Origin: Saprospiraceae bacterium
GTDB taxonomy: Bacteria; Bacteroidota; Bacteroidia; Chitinophagales; Saprospiraceae
Direction of reading: 5' to 3'
DNA length: 36,151 nucleotides
Assembly: GCA_025056735.1 (NCBI GenBank)
Contig: JANWVR010000046.1
Location: forward strand, 1-36,151
Every line of letters begins with the position of its first letter. Positions within the stretch are counted from its first letter, which is position 1. Shown in pieces: positions 17,686 to 27,432 of this stretch. Made by a program: the position numbers and the translations under genes. Under the pieces are notes generated by a model. It saw only the letters and a list, made by a program, of their open reading frames with translations, was not told the origin of the DNA and did no database searches.

Positions 17686-18928
17686 ATTGCTGGCGCGAAG
17701 TGGGGGCAGCGGGTGTGGATCGCTGTGGTGCATCAGGCTGATCAGGCGGTGGCAGGCCGCTGTCGCGGAAGCGCAGCTCTAAGCGATAATTTTTGCCCAT
17801 GCTCTTGACCACGGGACCCAACATAAGTTGCATGACACTGTCAGCGCGTTCGCGAGCGCGCTCCAAGATGCGGTCGTTTTCGATGGCGTCCTGCCGAAAC
17901 TGGCGGCGCAGGTCGTTGAAGTTGCGGTTCATTTCGTCTTCGTTGATGCCGGCCAGAATGCCCACGTCCAGCTTATCCATGCGTGGAAAGACTTCGTGCG
18001 ACAGGATGGTGGGAGGCGGCAGCGTCACATAGACTACCCCTTTGCGCGGATTGAACGTAACATCGAAGTTCTGGTCGAGTTTGAAGCCGGCTTTGATGAC
18101 GCTCATGGCCTCAATGCGAATGTCCGTTCGAGACACCGGTATGCCGAAGATTTTGTACGACAGGGATTTGTCTAAGCCCATTCGGCTGCGCACCTCGTAG
18201 GTGGCCAGTTCGGCGATGCCCTGGCTCACTTTGTCGCGCAGCATCCCGCGCGAGGCGCTAAAGTCTCGGATGGCTGCCCGCGTTTGCAGGCGCTCGACCA
18301 TGGGTCGAAGGGCTTCGTTGATGGCGATACCGCAAGGGTTATCCACATTGCGCCCTTTGGCCAGCAGCCGCCCATCGGTAACCTTAAGCAAGGTAGCAAT
18401 GATCTGAGTAACAAAGAAGCAGGTGTATTTGCCCGCCACTTCGTTGAAGACGCGCACGGCCTGGTTATTGTTGTCGTGGTACCAGTTCTCATACAGGTAG
18501 GCTGTGGTGTCTTTCAGGGCTACGAAATCGTTAAAATACAGGCTTTTTAGATAGTCGTGGTGCTTTCGGTATTCCGGTTCGAGGCGGCGTTTGAGGCTGT
18601 CGTCTAAGTTCATCCGGTTGGCCACGTGGTAGAGCAGAGCGAGGTTGAAGTTATAGACCAAATCGTCAAACTCTTTGCGGTATTTCTCCGGTTGAGAAAG
18701 GATTTGCAGTGTCGCTTCTTCGTTGAGGTTGGGATTAAAATCTGAAGGAATGTAAGTCAGTTGCACTCCCTCCGGTTTTTTGAGCAGATCAGTTACCGCG
18801 TTGTCGGACGTCAGCAGGCGAAAAAGCAGCACTCCGGCGATGGAGATGAGCACCAGCAGAATAAGATGTTTGCCCAAGGCCGGCGTTTCAGAGGCCGGTT
18901 GCGGAGCATCAGGTTGTTGCGTAGCCAT
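17672..18928 (-). CDS. DUF4230 domain protein, membrane anchored
   Basis: A 418-residue protein. A hydrophobic segment at about 21-38 (LILLVLISIAGVLLFRLL) anchors it in the membrane after a short polar N-terminus, leaving most of the protein outside the cytosol. The late segment at about 300-313 (VTLPPPTILSHEV) and the following Glu/Arg-rich helices match the pattern of DUF4230, a conserved family of unknown role. A Pro/Gln-rich tail ends the protein. The start at 18928 (MATQQPDAP) is preferred; the longer frame to 19015 would run into the promoter region of the divergent ABC-F gene. The stop overlaps the 3' end of helical paralogue 2. Confidence 0.78.
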   Translation of the reverse strand: MATQQPDAPQPASETPALGKHLILLVLISIAGVLLFRLLTSDNAVTDLLKKPEGVQLTYIPSDFNPNLNEEATLQILSQPEKYRKEFDDLVYNFNLALLYHVANRMNLDDSLKRRLEPEYRKHHDYLKSLYFNDFVALKDTTAYLYENWYHDNNNQAVRVFNEVAGKYTCFFVTQIIATLLKVTDGRLLAKGRNVDNPCGIAINEALRPMVERLQTRAAIRDFSASRGMLRDKVSQGIAELATYEVRSRMGLDKSLSYKIFGIPVSRTDIRIEAMSVIKAGFKLDQNFDVTFNPRKGVVYVTLPPPTILSHEVFPRMDKLDVGILAGINEDEMNRNFNDLRRQFRQDAIENDRILERARERADSVMQLMLGPVVKSMGKNYRLELRFRDSGLPPPDQPDAPQRSTPAAPTSRQQFIPQ

Positions 18929-19004
18929 GAGAGCGTGTTTAGAGAAGAAGAAAGTCAAAATGCGTGCTCTTTTTTGCGTTTCAGGCAAAGTTACGACGCT
19001 GCCA

Positions 19005-19012
19005 TACCTTTG
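19005..19012 (+). promoter_or_regulatory. -7 promoter element very close to the ABC-F start codon
   Basis: TACCTTTG is a perfect TAnnTTTG match ending eight bases before the ATG at 19021. The transcript would start within a few bases of the ATG, giving a leaderless or nearly leaderless mRNA. It also rules out the longer frame from 18964. Confidence 0.5.
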
Positions 19013-19020
19013 CACTCGCT

Positions 19021-20949
19021 ATGCTTACCCTGAACAACATTTACGTGCAATACGGAGACCGGGTACTCATGGATCACATTAACTTAGTGGTGAAACCCGG
19101 TGAACGCATAGGTCTGGTAGGCCGCAACGGCGCAGGCAAGTCCACTTTGCTGAAGATCATTGCCAACGAAATGTTGCCACACGAAGGGCAGGTGATCAAA
19201 CCCGCGCATTTTACCATTGGCTACCTGCACCAGGACATGCTGCTGCCCAAAGGCAAGACCGTTTTAGACGAAGCGATGACGGCTTTTGTGGAAGTGCTCG
19301 AATTGGAAAAGCAGCTTCAGCAAGTGCAGGACGCCTTGGCCCAGCGCGATGATTACGAGTCTGACGATTATGCCCGTTTGCTGGAGCACATGAGCGATAT
19401 CACAGAGCGCCTGCACCATTTAGGCCAGGCGACCACTTCTGCCGACGCCGAACGCGTGCTAACTGGATTGGGCTTCCGGCACAGCGACATGACGCGCATG
19501 ACCGACGAACTCTCTGGCGGCTGGCAAATGCGCGTCGAACTGGCTAAAATCCTGCTGCGCCAGCCTGATCTCATTCTCTTGGACGAGCCGACCAATCACT
19601 TGGATATTGAGAGCATTCTGTGGCTTGAAGACTGGCTAAACAAGTACTCGGGCATGCTCATCGTCATCAGCCACGACCGCCGCTTCTTAGACAATGTAAC
19701 CAACCGAACCGTCGAGATTGTGTTGGGCCGTTTGGAGGACTACAAAGCCCCCTACTCCAAGTACGTCGAGCTCAGCGCCGACCGCCGTGAAAAACTACAG
19801 GCGGCTTACGAAAACCAGCAGCGCCTTATCGCCGACCGCGAGCGCACCATCAACCGTTTTATGGCTAAGGCTACCAAGACAAGGGCTGCCCAAAGTATGC
19901 AAAAGCAACTGGACAAGATGGAGCGCATCGAAATCGAAGAGCAGGATACTGCCGTTATGCGCCTGCGCTTCCCCGACGCGCCCCGCTCTGGCGAGGTGGT
20001 GGCCAGGGCTGAACGCCTGAGCAAGCGCTATGGTGCTATTAAGGTACTGGAAAACGTGGATCTCCAAATCCTGCGCGGCGAGCGCGTTGCCTTTGTAGGT
20101 CAGAACGGTCAGGGTAAAACCACACTGGCTAAAATGCTTATCGGCCTAGAGCCACCTACTTCGGGCCAGGCATCGCTGGGCTACAACGTCAGCGTCGGCT
20201 ATTACGCTCAAAATCAGGCCGAAACCCTTAACCCGCGCCTCACCCTGTTGGAAACTATGGAACAGCACAGCCCACCCGAAATGCGCACGCGCCTGCGCGC
20301 CATCCTGGGCGCCTTCCTCTTCAGCGGCGAAGACGTAGACAAAAAAGTGGCTGCCCTCTCCGGCGGCGAGCGCGCCCGATTGGCCCTGGCCTGCATGTTG
20401 CTCAAACCGTTTAACTTCTTAGTGCTTGACGAGCCAACCAACCATTTAGACATGCTCTCTAAGGACGTGCTTAAGCAGGCCCTGCTCGACTATAACGGCA
20501 CCCTACTGGTCGTTAGTCACGACCGCGAGTTCCTCAGTGGCCTCACCACACGCACCATCGAATTCCGCGACGGCCAGCTGCGCGAGTATCTGGGCGACGT
20601 CAATTACTTCTTAGAAAAACGCCAACTCGATAACATGCGCCAGGTCGAACTGCGCTCCCCGCAACCCAGCCGAGCCGCCGATAGCTACACCGCACCTGAC
20701 CAACAAATTAAAGCAGGCGCTGCTCGAACCCCTGAGGAGAAAAAACAACTCCAACGCCAAGTACAGCGCGCTGAAAAGCGCATCGCCGAAATTGAGGCTG
20801 AGCTCAAACAAATGGAGGAACTGATGGGCCACACAGACTTCTATGCTCGGCCCGACCATCAGCAAACCTTAGAGCGCTATCGCGCCAATCAGGCAGAACT
20901 GGAGCGTTGCTACGCCGAGTGGGAAGCAGCAGCGGAGCAATTGAGTTGA
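19021..20949 (+). CDS. ABC-F family ATPase
   Basis: A 642-residue cytosolic protein with two ABC ATPase domains in tandem and no membrane segments, the ABC-F layout. The first domain has Walker A GRNGAGKST at 34-42, signature LSGGW near 164 and Walker B LILLDEPTNHLD. A charged linker follows. The second has GQNGQGKTT near 360, LSGGERARLALA near 446 and FLVLDEPTNHLD. The C-terminus is a coiled-coil (EEKKQLQRQVQRAEKRIAEIEAEL by pattern), as in Uup-like members. ABC-F proteins act on the ribosome, as translation factors or in antibiotic resistance; which subtype this is cannot be decided by eye. hutI follows after 49 bases. Confidence 0.92.
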   Translation: MLTLNNIYVQYGDRVLMDHINLVVKPGERIGLVGRNGAGKSTLLKIIANEMLPHEGQVIKPAHFTIGYLHQDMLLPKGKTVLDEAMTAFVEVLELEKQLQQVQDALAQRDDYESDDYARLLEHMSDITERLHHLGQATTSADAERVLTGLGFRHSDMTRMTDELSGGWQMRVELAKILLRQPDLILLDEPTNHLDIESILWLEDWLNKYSGMLIVISHDRRFLDNVTNRTVEIVLGRLEDYKAPYSKYVELSADRREKLQAAYENQQRLIADRERTINRFMAKATKTRAAQSMQKQLDKMERIEIEEQDTAVMRLRFPDAPRSGEVVARAERLSKRYGAIKVLENVDLQILRGERVAFVGQNGQGKTTLAKMLIGLEPPTSGQASLGYNVSVGYYAQNQAETLNPRLTLLETMEQHSPPEMRTRLRAILGAFLFSGEDVDKKVAALSGGERARLALACMLLKPFNFLVLDEPTNHLDMLSKDVLKQALLDYNGTLLVVSHDREFLSGLTTRTIEFRDGQLREYLGDVNYFLEKRQLDNMRQVELRSPQPSRAADSYTAPDQQIKAGAARTPEEKKQLQRQVQRAEKRIAEIEAELKQMEELMGHTDFYARPDHQQTLERYRANQAELERCYAEWEAAAEQLS

Positions 20950-20998
20950 GACTCATGGCACAAGAGTGCTGACAATTTTGGCTATAAAGGCTGGCTTC

Positions 20999-22243
20999 AT
21001 GGCTACTCTGCTGATACGAAATATAGGCTTGCTGGTGCAGGCAGAAAAGCGCCCGCGCCCGGTGGTAAGCGGTGCGGAGATGGCGAAATTGCCGGTATTG
21101 CCGCACGCTTTTTTGCTCGCCGAAAACGACCGCATAGCGGCATTTGGCCCGATGGAACGCTGCCCGGAACGAGCCGATACAGTGTTGGACGCCACGGGGC
21201 GCATGGTCTTTCCGTCGTGGTGCGACTCGCATACGCACTTAGTGTTTGCTGCTCCACGCGATGAGGAGTTTGTGGATCGCATCCGCGGGCTATCGTACGA
21301 AGAGATTGCCCGGCGCGGCGGCGGCATTCTAAATTCGGCGCGGCGGCTGCGCCAAATGTCGGAAGACGCCCTGCTGGAGGGCGCCTGGCAGCGGTTGTGC
21401 GAAGTCATTGCTCAGGGTACGGGCGCTATCGAAATTAAAAGTGGCTACGGCCTGAGCGTAGAGAGTGAGCTGAAGATGCTGCGCGTTATTCGGCGCCTGA
21501 AGGCGATTAGCCCCATTCCCATCAAAGCCACTTTCCTGGGAGCGCATGCTGTGCCAGAGGAATATCGGAGCCGTCGCCATGATTACATTGATTTGATCAT
21601 TCACCAGATGCTTCCGCGTGTGGCAGAGGAGCGGCTGGCAGAGTACTGCGATGTATTCTGCGATCGCGGCTTTTTCACACCTCAGGAGACGGAGCGCATC
21701 TTGCAAGCGGCCTGGCAGTACGGGTTGAAGCCAAAGATACATGCTAATGAGCTGGCAAATTCGGGCGGCGTGCAGGTAGGGGTAGCCAATGGTGCGCTTT
21801 CAGTAGATCACTTAGAATGCGTTGGGGCAGAAGAAATTGCGCTCCTGCGCGATAGCCCTACCCTGCCCGTCCTTTTGCCAGTCTGTGCCTTCTTTTTGGG
21901 TATTCCGTACGCGCCAGCGCGCCAGATGCTCGATGCCGGTTTACCGGTTGTATTGGCTTCGGATTACAATCCTGGCTCGGCGCCATCAGGGCGCATGGCT
22001 TTCGTTGTCTCGTTGGCCTGCATCCAGATGAAGATGCTGCCTGAAGAGGCCATTAACGCTGCCACCCTCAACGGCGCAAGGGCGATAGAATTGGAAGCCG
22101 ACTACGGCAGCATCGCTGTAGGTAAAAAGGCAAACCTTTTTATCACGCGCCCCATGACTTCGCTGGCACAGATCCCCTATTTCTTTGGCACCGACCCGAT
22201 AGAAACGGTCATTTTAAACGGACGTGTGTGGAAGCAGCCTTGA
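20999..22243 (+). CDS. hutI: Imidazolonepropionase
   Basis: A 414-residue amidohydrolase that opens 4-imidazolone-5-propanoate to N-formimino-L-glutamate, the third step of histidine breakdown. Metal-site DSHTH at about 76-80; substrate-binding FAAPR and RGGGI segments; IEIKSGYGL; LGAHAVP; metal ligand in KIHANEL near 246; VDHLE near 269; and ASDYNPG near 321, all characteristic of HutI. The start at 20999 (MATLLIRNIGLLVQ) gives the family N-terminus; the earlier ATG at 20966 adds eleven unrelated residues. No other hut gene lies in the window, so the pathway genes are scattered. It may be read through from the ABC-F gene, only 49 bases upstream. Confidence 0.93.
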   Translation: MATLLIRNIGLLVQAEKRPRPVVSGAEMAKLPVLPHAFLLAENDRIAAFGPMERCPERADTVLDATGRMVFPSWCDSHTHLVFAAPRDEEFVDRIRGLSYEEIARRGGGILNSARRLRQMSEDALLEGAWQRLCEVIAQGTGAIEIKSGYGLSVESELKMLRVIRRLKAISPIPIKATFLGAHAVPEEYRSRRHDYIDLIIHQMLPRVAEERLAEYCDVFCDRGFFTPQETERILQAAWQYGLKPKIHANELANSGGVQVGVANGALSVDHLECVGAEEIALLRDSPTLPVLLPVCAFFLGIPYAPARQMLDAGLPVVLASDYNPGSAPSGRMAFVVSLACIQMKMLPEEAINAATLNGARAIELEADYGSIAVGKKANLFITRPMTSLAQIPYFFGTDPIETVILNGRVWKQP

Positions 22244-22358
22244 GCGCCAAAAGACAAGGAAAAAAACCTTTAGCCAGCTATTTCCCACCGCATTCCTTCC
22301 GTTTACTGCCGCACCAACAATCGTTTCGACTTCAAGGCGCCGTTGAATACATATGCTC

Positions 22359-22366
22359 TACTTTTG
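22359..22366 (+). promoter_or_regulatory. Candidate -7 promoter element for second T9SS giant
   Basis: TACTTTTG, a perfect TAnnTTTG match, lies about 155 bases before the chosen ATG at 22521 and just inside the longer open frame from 22353. It would give a long leader and excludes translation from 22353. The same octamer occurs twice upstream of the first T9SS giant. Confidence 0.45.
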
Positions 22367-22520
22367 CGCCCGACTTGTAGAAAAAGCGCAAGCGCCATGC
22401 TCCTGTGTCCAGCTAAACGTTAAAAATACGTCCATGTACAGCAAATCTACCTGGCATTGCATCTCTTTGCAATCTGAAAACATGCCGATTTTATTCATTT
22501 ACCCATCTAATTTATTCAGC

Positions 22521-25500
22521 ATGCGCAAAACGCTAATCCTTCCGCTGCTATATCTGCTCTGGGCATCGGTTTCTCTGGCCCAAACCCCGCAGACCGTAAC
22601 CGTCCGAAAAGGCCAGCCAATAAGCACTAACGCAGATGCTGCCTGCTCGGCAGGTACCATTACCGTAGGCCAACGCATTGGCCAAACGAACGACGTCGTC
22701 TTAGATACGCTGTTTCTGTGCTTCGGCGACTCGGTGCTCATCCGCCACAACGGCAATGCCGTGTTCGACGATCCCATTCCGGCCACTCCGCCCGGTATCG
22801 CATACGCTATTTATGAATGCCCACCTACAAAAACAGGTACAAATGTGCTGGTGCTTTCCGACACCTGCCTGTGGCCAGGCGCGTTGTCGGGCTTCTTCGC
22901 GACCTCTGGCCCAGCTAATGGCAATCACTGGTTCTTCAACACAGGCAACATCCTTAATTCCACGCTGTTCTGCAATGGAAAGCCGTGCTTGCTTCATTTC
23001 GCCCCCATCACCATTACCGACTATCCGAACTTTGAGTTAGAGCCGGGCTGCGTAGCCGTGGGCATCAACGAGGCGTTTGCCGTTGTTTACCTGACGCCCA
23101 TTGAAGTTACCAGCATTCTCACGAGCGTCAATGGCAATAATTGCGTGGGCCGCTTCCGCCTGACCGGCGGTTTGCCGGAGTGGGATAAGTCCACGTTTTA
23201 TAACATCCGCATCTACAAGCAGGGCGACCCTAATAAAAAAGGAATCGTTTACACGCCGCCTTCGCAATGGCGCCACACCCTCAGCGTAACGTTCTCTGTG
23301 CCCGAACCGGGTCTCTACGTTGTCGAGGTAGAAGACGGCAAGAGTTGCGACCTGAGATTCACTGTAAATATGAGCGGCTGCAATTCGGACAATAACACGG
23401 TATATCGAACGCCGAATTTGGTGGGCGCCCCTAACAGCGTTTTATGTATTCCTATTCAGGTGGAAAACTTTGACAACGTCTTGGGAAGCTCTTTCTCCAT
23501 TTCATGGGATACCACCCTGCTTCGATATATCGAGGTACGGAATCCTCATCCGGCTATCGAGCCATATAGCGTATCGGGCAACCTGAATGAGAATGAAACC
23601 AGCCAGGGCTATCTGGGCTTCACCTACTCCGAGTTTTTGGGTACAGGGATAACGATACCTGACGGCGAAACCATATTTGAAGTCTGTTTCAGGGTGATTG
23701 GTCCCAAAGACACGTGCACTACATTGGGCTTTGGCAGCTTCCCGACCATTGTTACGCTGGATAAATCCACGGTCAACCAGGTAGCGGTGAGCGCGCTGCC
23801 CGGAAAAATTTGCATTGACTCCATTCCGTTGGTCGTCAATCTTTACGTGGACGTGCCCAATTGCAACAATACGGCCAGCATTGGTACTATAATCCAGGGC
23901 GGTGTTCCGCCTTATGTGGTTAGCTGGCAACCTTGCGCGGGCGGTCAGAGCAATTTTGTCGTTTCCAATGTAGCCGACACCATCCTCACGTTGCCTCTGC
24001 CCGAAGGCTGCTGGCAGGTATGCGTTACCGACCAAAACGGCTTTGGCACGCAAGTGTGCGGCACGCGCGATATCAACATTCCAGAACTGGGCGTAACGCT
24101 CTCGGTGATCCAATTGCCCACCTGCCACGGTAGAACAGACGGCATCTTGCGCGCCGATGTCTCCATTGACGGCGTCTTGGTGCCCAACCCGGGCAATAAT
24201 TTCAGCTTCCGCTGGAACACAACCCCACAGCAGACGACACAAACCATTGCCGGCGTAGGCGCAGGCCAATACAGGGTTACAGTAACCAACAATGCCAACG
24301 GCTGCACCCAACTTGCTGCCGGTACCCTGAGCCAACCCGCGCCGTTAGCCTTAAATATACAGGCTACCAACGCCTCTTGCGCGGGCGTGAGCGATGGCGC
24401 CATTCTGGCCACCGCGTCGGGCGGAACGCCAGATGCCCAAGGACGCTATCTGTTCGAATGGCAGTACGCCAACTGTGACTCGATTAAGCGCTTCCCAGAC
24501 GACTCCTTCAACGGTAACCCATACAGCAGCACGAACAAAGTCAGCGGCTGCTATTTCGTCACGGTAACCGACTTCAATGGCTGCACCTACGTGCATCCTG
24601 CCCCCGTTCGGATTGATAATGCACGCAGCTTCAAGCTCAATCTTGTAACCTTAGTGAGCCCTAACTGCGCAGGGCAGCGCACTGGCGTTATCGAAGTAGA
24701 TGCTGTCGCTACACCGCCTTTCCCTAATCCGCTGGCTACCTTCTATGCCTTTGTCTGGACGCCTATACCGCCGACGCCGCCGGGACCATATCCGCAGTTT
24801 AATGTCAACGAACGCTCCCGGCTATCGCAGCTGCCGGGCGGCCGATTTGAGGTTACAGTACTCGAAGCGGTGTCGGGTTGTTCTGCTACGGCAACCTACA
24901 ACTTGACCGACCCGCCGCCTGTGGATGTTACGGTGGTGTCGCAGGCCAACCCGCTGTGTACGCAGCCCACCAGCGGTAGAATCAAGGTATCTGCTTCCGG
25001 CGGTACTGGCAGCGGATATACCTACACCTGGAAATCGGAACCGCCGCAAACGCTGCCGCCGGTAGATAGCCTGTCTAACCTTGGCCCGGGCACTTACACG
25101 GTTACCGTGCGCGATGCCAATGGCTGCTCCGACTCAGCAGTGGTCATCCTTGCCCTGCCCAGTGCACCGCCCATCACCGGCATTGACTCCGTGCGCGTCG
25201 TTTGCGGCGCGGACGGCTGCTTACGCGTCATCGCACCTACGGCAACTTCTATCGTGTGGACAAATGCTGCCGGCGCTCAAATTGGCACGACTGCACAAGT
25301 CTGCCAGCTGACGGGCGGCACCTACACCGTCACTGTACGAGACGCACAAGGCTGTACCAATACCCAGACGGTATCGCTGGCGGGCAAGCAACCCTTAGCC
25401 ATCACCGACAGCCTGCTACGACAACCCACCTGCAATGGCGGCGTGGATGGCAGCATCGCTATCACCGTCCAGGGCGGTAATCCAGGCTATCTGTACAACT

Positions 25501-27128
25501 GGTCAAACAACCAGAATACGCCGGTCGTCTTTCCTATACCAGCCGGCACCTACACCGTTACGGTCACGGATACGCGCAACTGCACGTTGGTGCGCACGTT
25601 CGTGCTGCCCAACCCACCCGCCATCGTCATCCAGTACAACAACATTCGGCCCACGCGCTGCATTGATACCTGCGACGGGGGCGTAGAACTGGTGGTTTTC
25701 TACAATACAACGCCGCCCACGCGGGCCAACTTTGATTTTGAATGGAAAGATGGCGGCACCGACTCCCTGCGCGCCGACTTGTGCGCGGGATTCAACACCA
25801 TCATCGTCCGCGACCCGCTCAACGGGTGCTTCCGCATTGACTCGGTGCAGATCGGGGCGCCACCTGCCCTGACAGCCTCCTTCGCCAACGACTCTGTCTC
25901 CTGCTTCGGCGCCTCCGATGGGCGCTCGCGCGTTACGGCCGGAGGCGGCAATGGCCAACCTTACAGCTACCTGTGGAGTAATGGCCAGACGTTCCCAACC
26001 GCCACAAACTTATCCGCAGGCCCCGTTACCCTGACCCTGACGGATAACCGCGGCTGCCGTCGAGTCTTTAATACGACCATTGTCCAGCCCGAGCAAATCC
26101 AAATAACTACACCGACCGGTGGCCTGGCCCCACCTAAATGCTTCGGAAGCAACGACGGACAGATCACGATCTCCGTGAGCAAAGGCACACCCGGTTATAC
26201 CTACAAATGGTCCGGTATCAGTGGCCCGGTGGGGGATACGAACCCTCTCAAGAATCTGACTGCTGGCACATACACCGTCACGGTAACCGATAGCAAGGGC
26301 TGCACTGAGGTAAAATTCTTCATCCTAAGCGACCCGCCTCCCATCGTTGGCTCCTTCCTGCCGCTGGAACCTATTCAGTGCCACGGTGAAGAAACAACGC
26401 TCTACATTGATACTATCATTGGCGGCGCTGGAGCGCCTTATCAGTATAGCATTGATTTTGGCGTTTACCTGTCGCCTAACTTCCCCATAAGCATCAGCGG
26501 CGGTAAGCATTTCATCACCTATATCGATCGCGTAGGCTGCGAGCGCACCGACTCGTTCTTCGTCTTCGAGCCCGCGCCCATCGTGGTTACCTTCGATCCG
26601 GCAGAAGTGGAAATCGAGCTGGGCGATACGCTCTTCCAGCTCATCCCCATCATTACGGGCGCTAACGTGGATACTTTCGTGTGGCAGCCCGCAAACCTGC
26701 TGAGCAATCCTAAAGTCTTAGAGCCTTACGTACGCACTTTTGAGTCGCAGCGATATACGCTTACCGTCTATGACGCCAACGGCTGTTCGGGAACTGGATC
26801 TATCTTAATCAATGTTGACCCCAACCGCAACGTCTATATTCCGAACGTCTTCAAGCCTGGCAACACGCGCGGCTTGAATGACCATTTCAATCCCAACGTT
26901 GGGCTGGGCGTTGAGATCATCAATTACATGCGCATCTTCGACCGCTGGGGCAACCAGGTATATGAGCGCACTAACTTCTATCCGAACAACAACGACTTGG
27001 GCGAGGGCTGGGACGGTCGCTATAAAGGCCAATATGTTCAGCCCGGTGTTTATGTGTATGTCATTGAGGTGAAATTCTTGGACGGACGGGTCTTGCTTTA
27101 TCGCGGCGATGTTACCGTAGTTCGATGA
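22521..27128 (+). CDS. T9SS cargo: cohesin-like domain and SprB-like repeats
   Basis: A 1535-residue surface protein. The signal peptide is at 1-21 (MRKTLILPLL...VSLAQ), which fixes the start at 22521; the frame open from 22353 adds 56 residues before it. A cohesin-like beta-domain spans about 290-432 (IPIQVENFDN, FSISWDTTLLRY). About ten repeats follow, each ending like G.YTVTVTD..GC, near residues 583, 674, 773, 855, 931, 1007, 1089, 1165, 1248 and 1327, a spacing of 76 to 99 residues. This is the SprB-repeat pattern of gliding adhesins. The protein closes with a type B sorting domain (IPNVFKPGNTRGLNDHF, then FDRWGNQVYE). I infer an adhesin carried by the T9SS; the mobile gliding role is known only for the family. 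A strong terminator follows at once. Confidence 0.92.
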   Translation: MRKTLILPLLYLLWASVSLAQTPQTVTVRKGQPISTNADAACSAGTITVGQRIGQTNDVVLDTLFLCFGDSVLIRHNGNAVFDDPIPATPPGIAYAIYECPPTKTGTNVLVLSDTCLWPGALSGFFATSGPANGNHWFFNTGNILNSTLFCNGKPCLLHFAPITITDYPNFELEPGCVAVGINEAFAVVYLTPIEVTSILTSVNGNNCVGRFRLTGGLPEWDKSTFYNIRIYKQGDPNKKGIVYTPPSQWRHTLSVTFSVPEPGLYVVEVEDGKSCDLRFTVNMSGCNSDNNTVYRTPNLVGAPNSVLCIPIQVENFDNVLGSSFSISWDTTLLRYIEVRNPHPAIEPYSVSGNLNENETSQGYLGFTYSEFLGTGITIPDGETIFEVCFRVIGPKDTCTTLGFGSFPTIVTLDKSTVNQVAVSALPGKICIDSIPLVVNLYVDVPNCNNTASIGTIIQGGVPPYVVSWQPCAGGQSNFVVSNVADTILTLPLPEGCWQVCVTDQNGFGTQVCGTRDINIPELGVTLSVIQLPTCHGRTDGILRADVSIDGVLVPNPGNNFSFRWNTTPQQTTQTIAGVGAGQYRVTVTNNANGCTQLAAGTLSQPAPLALNIQATNASCAGVSDGAILATASGGTPDAQGRYLFEWQYANCDSIKRFPDDSFNGNPYSSTNKVSGCYFVTVTDFNGCTYVHPAPVRIDNARSFKLNLVTLVSPNCAGQRTGVIEVDAVATPPFPNPLATFYAFVWTPIPPTPPGPYPQFNVNERSRLSQLPGGRFEVTVLEAVSGCSATATYNLTDPPPVDVTVVSQANPLCTQPTSGRIKVSASGGTGSGYTYTWKSEPPQTLPPVDSLSNLGPGTYTVTVRDANGCSDSAVVILALPSAPPITGIDSVRVVCGADGCLRVIAPTATSIVWTNAAGAQIGTTAQVCQLTGGTYTVTVRDAQGCTNTQTVSLAGKQPLAITDSLLRQPTCNGGVDGSIAITVQGGNPGYLYNWSNNQNTPVVFPIPAGTYTVTVTDTRNCTLVRTFVLPNPPAIVIQYNNIRPTRCIDTCDGGVELVVFYNTTPPTRANFDFEWKDGGTDSLRADLCAGFNTIIVRDPLNGCFRIDSVQIGAPPALTASFANDSVSCFGASDGRSRVTAGGGNGQPYSYLWSNGQTFPTATNLSAGPVTLTLTDNRGCRRVFNTTIVQPEQIQITTPTGGLAPPKCFGSNDGQITISVSKGTPGYTYKWSGISGPVGDTNPLKNLTAGTYTVTVTDSKGCTEVKFFILSDPPPIVGSFLPLEPIQCHGEETTLYIDTIIGGAGAPYQYSIDFGVYLSPNFPISISGGKHFITYIDRVGCERTDSFFVFEPAPIVVTFDPAEVEIELGDTLFQLIPIITGANVDTFVWQPANLLSNPKVLEPYVRTFESQRYTLTVYDANGCSGTGSILINVDPNRNVYIPNVFKPGNTRGLNDHFNPNVGLGVEIINYMRIFDRWGNQVYERTNFYPNNNDLGEGWDGRYKGQYVQPGVYVYVIEVKFLDGRVLLYRGDVTVVR

Positions 27129-27146
27129 GCGTTAATTCTTGCTTAT

Positions 27147-27195
27147 AGGCGCGCCAGCCGGTTTAAAAAACCCGGCTGGCGCGCCTTGTTTTTAG
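27147..27195 (+). terminator. Strong intrinsic terminator
   Basis: A perfect 14-base-pair stem (27148-27161 with 27172-27185), extended by one A-T pair, surrounds a ten-base loop and is followed by TTGTTTTT. Each arm contains the palindrome GGCGCGCC. It ends the transcript of the second T9SS giant 18 bases past its stop and is the clearest terminator in the window. Confidence 0.92.
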
Positions 27196-27369
27196 CCGTC
27201 GTGTTTCCTACCGCTCGCTTTTGAGCCGTTCCCAGCGGAATGAGCAGCAGCTCCTCCCTGCAAGGCAGAAGGCATATTAGAGCATTCAGGCGAGTGCTTT
27301 CTGGTCGAAAAAATGCAACCTCCCACCCTGAAAATGGTCTATTCTCGTCCGAACGTACAGGTGGAGTTA

Positions 27370-27377
27370 TAACATTG
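27370..27377 (+). promoter_or_regulatory. Candidate -7 promoter element for the M16 peptidase
   Basis: TAACATTG, followed by GCAG, recurs here exactly as at 16091, about 56 bases before the ATG at 27433 and after the strong terminator, so the peptidase gene needs its own start. The rest of the 304-base gap shows nothing further. Confidence 0.4.
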
Positions 27378-27432
27378 CAGTAACATTATCGCTGAAGCAG
27401 TTTTTCCGCAGTATTCACTTCACCCAACTCTT

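Noticed and set aside
23502-24335. Minus-strand 277-residue open frame inside the second T9SS giant
   Set aside because: Antisense shadow of a gene with clear domains; composition is not protein-like.
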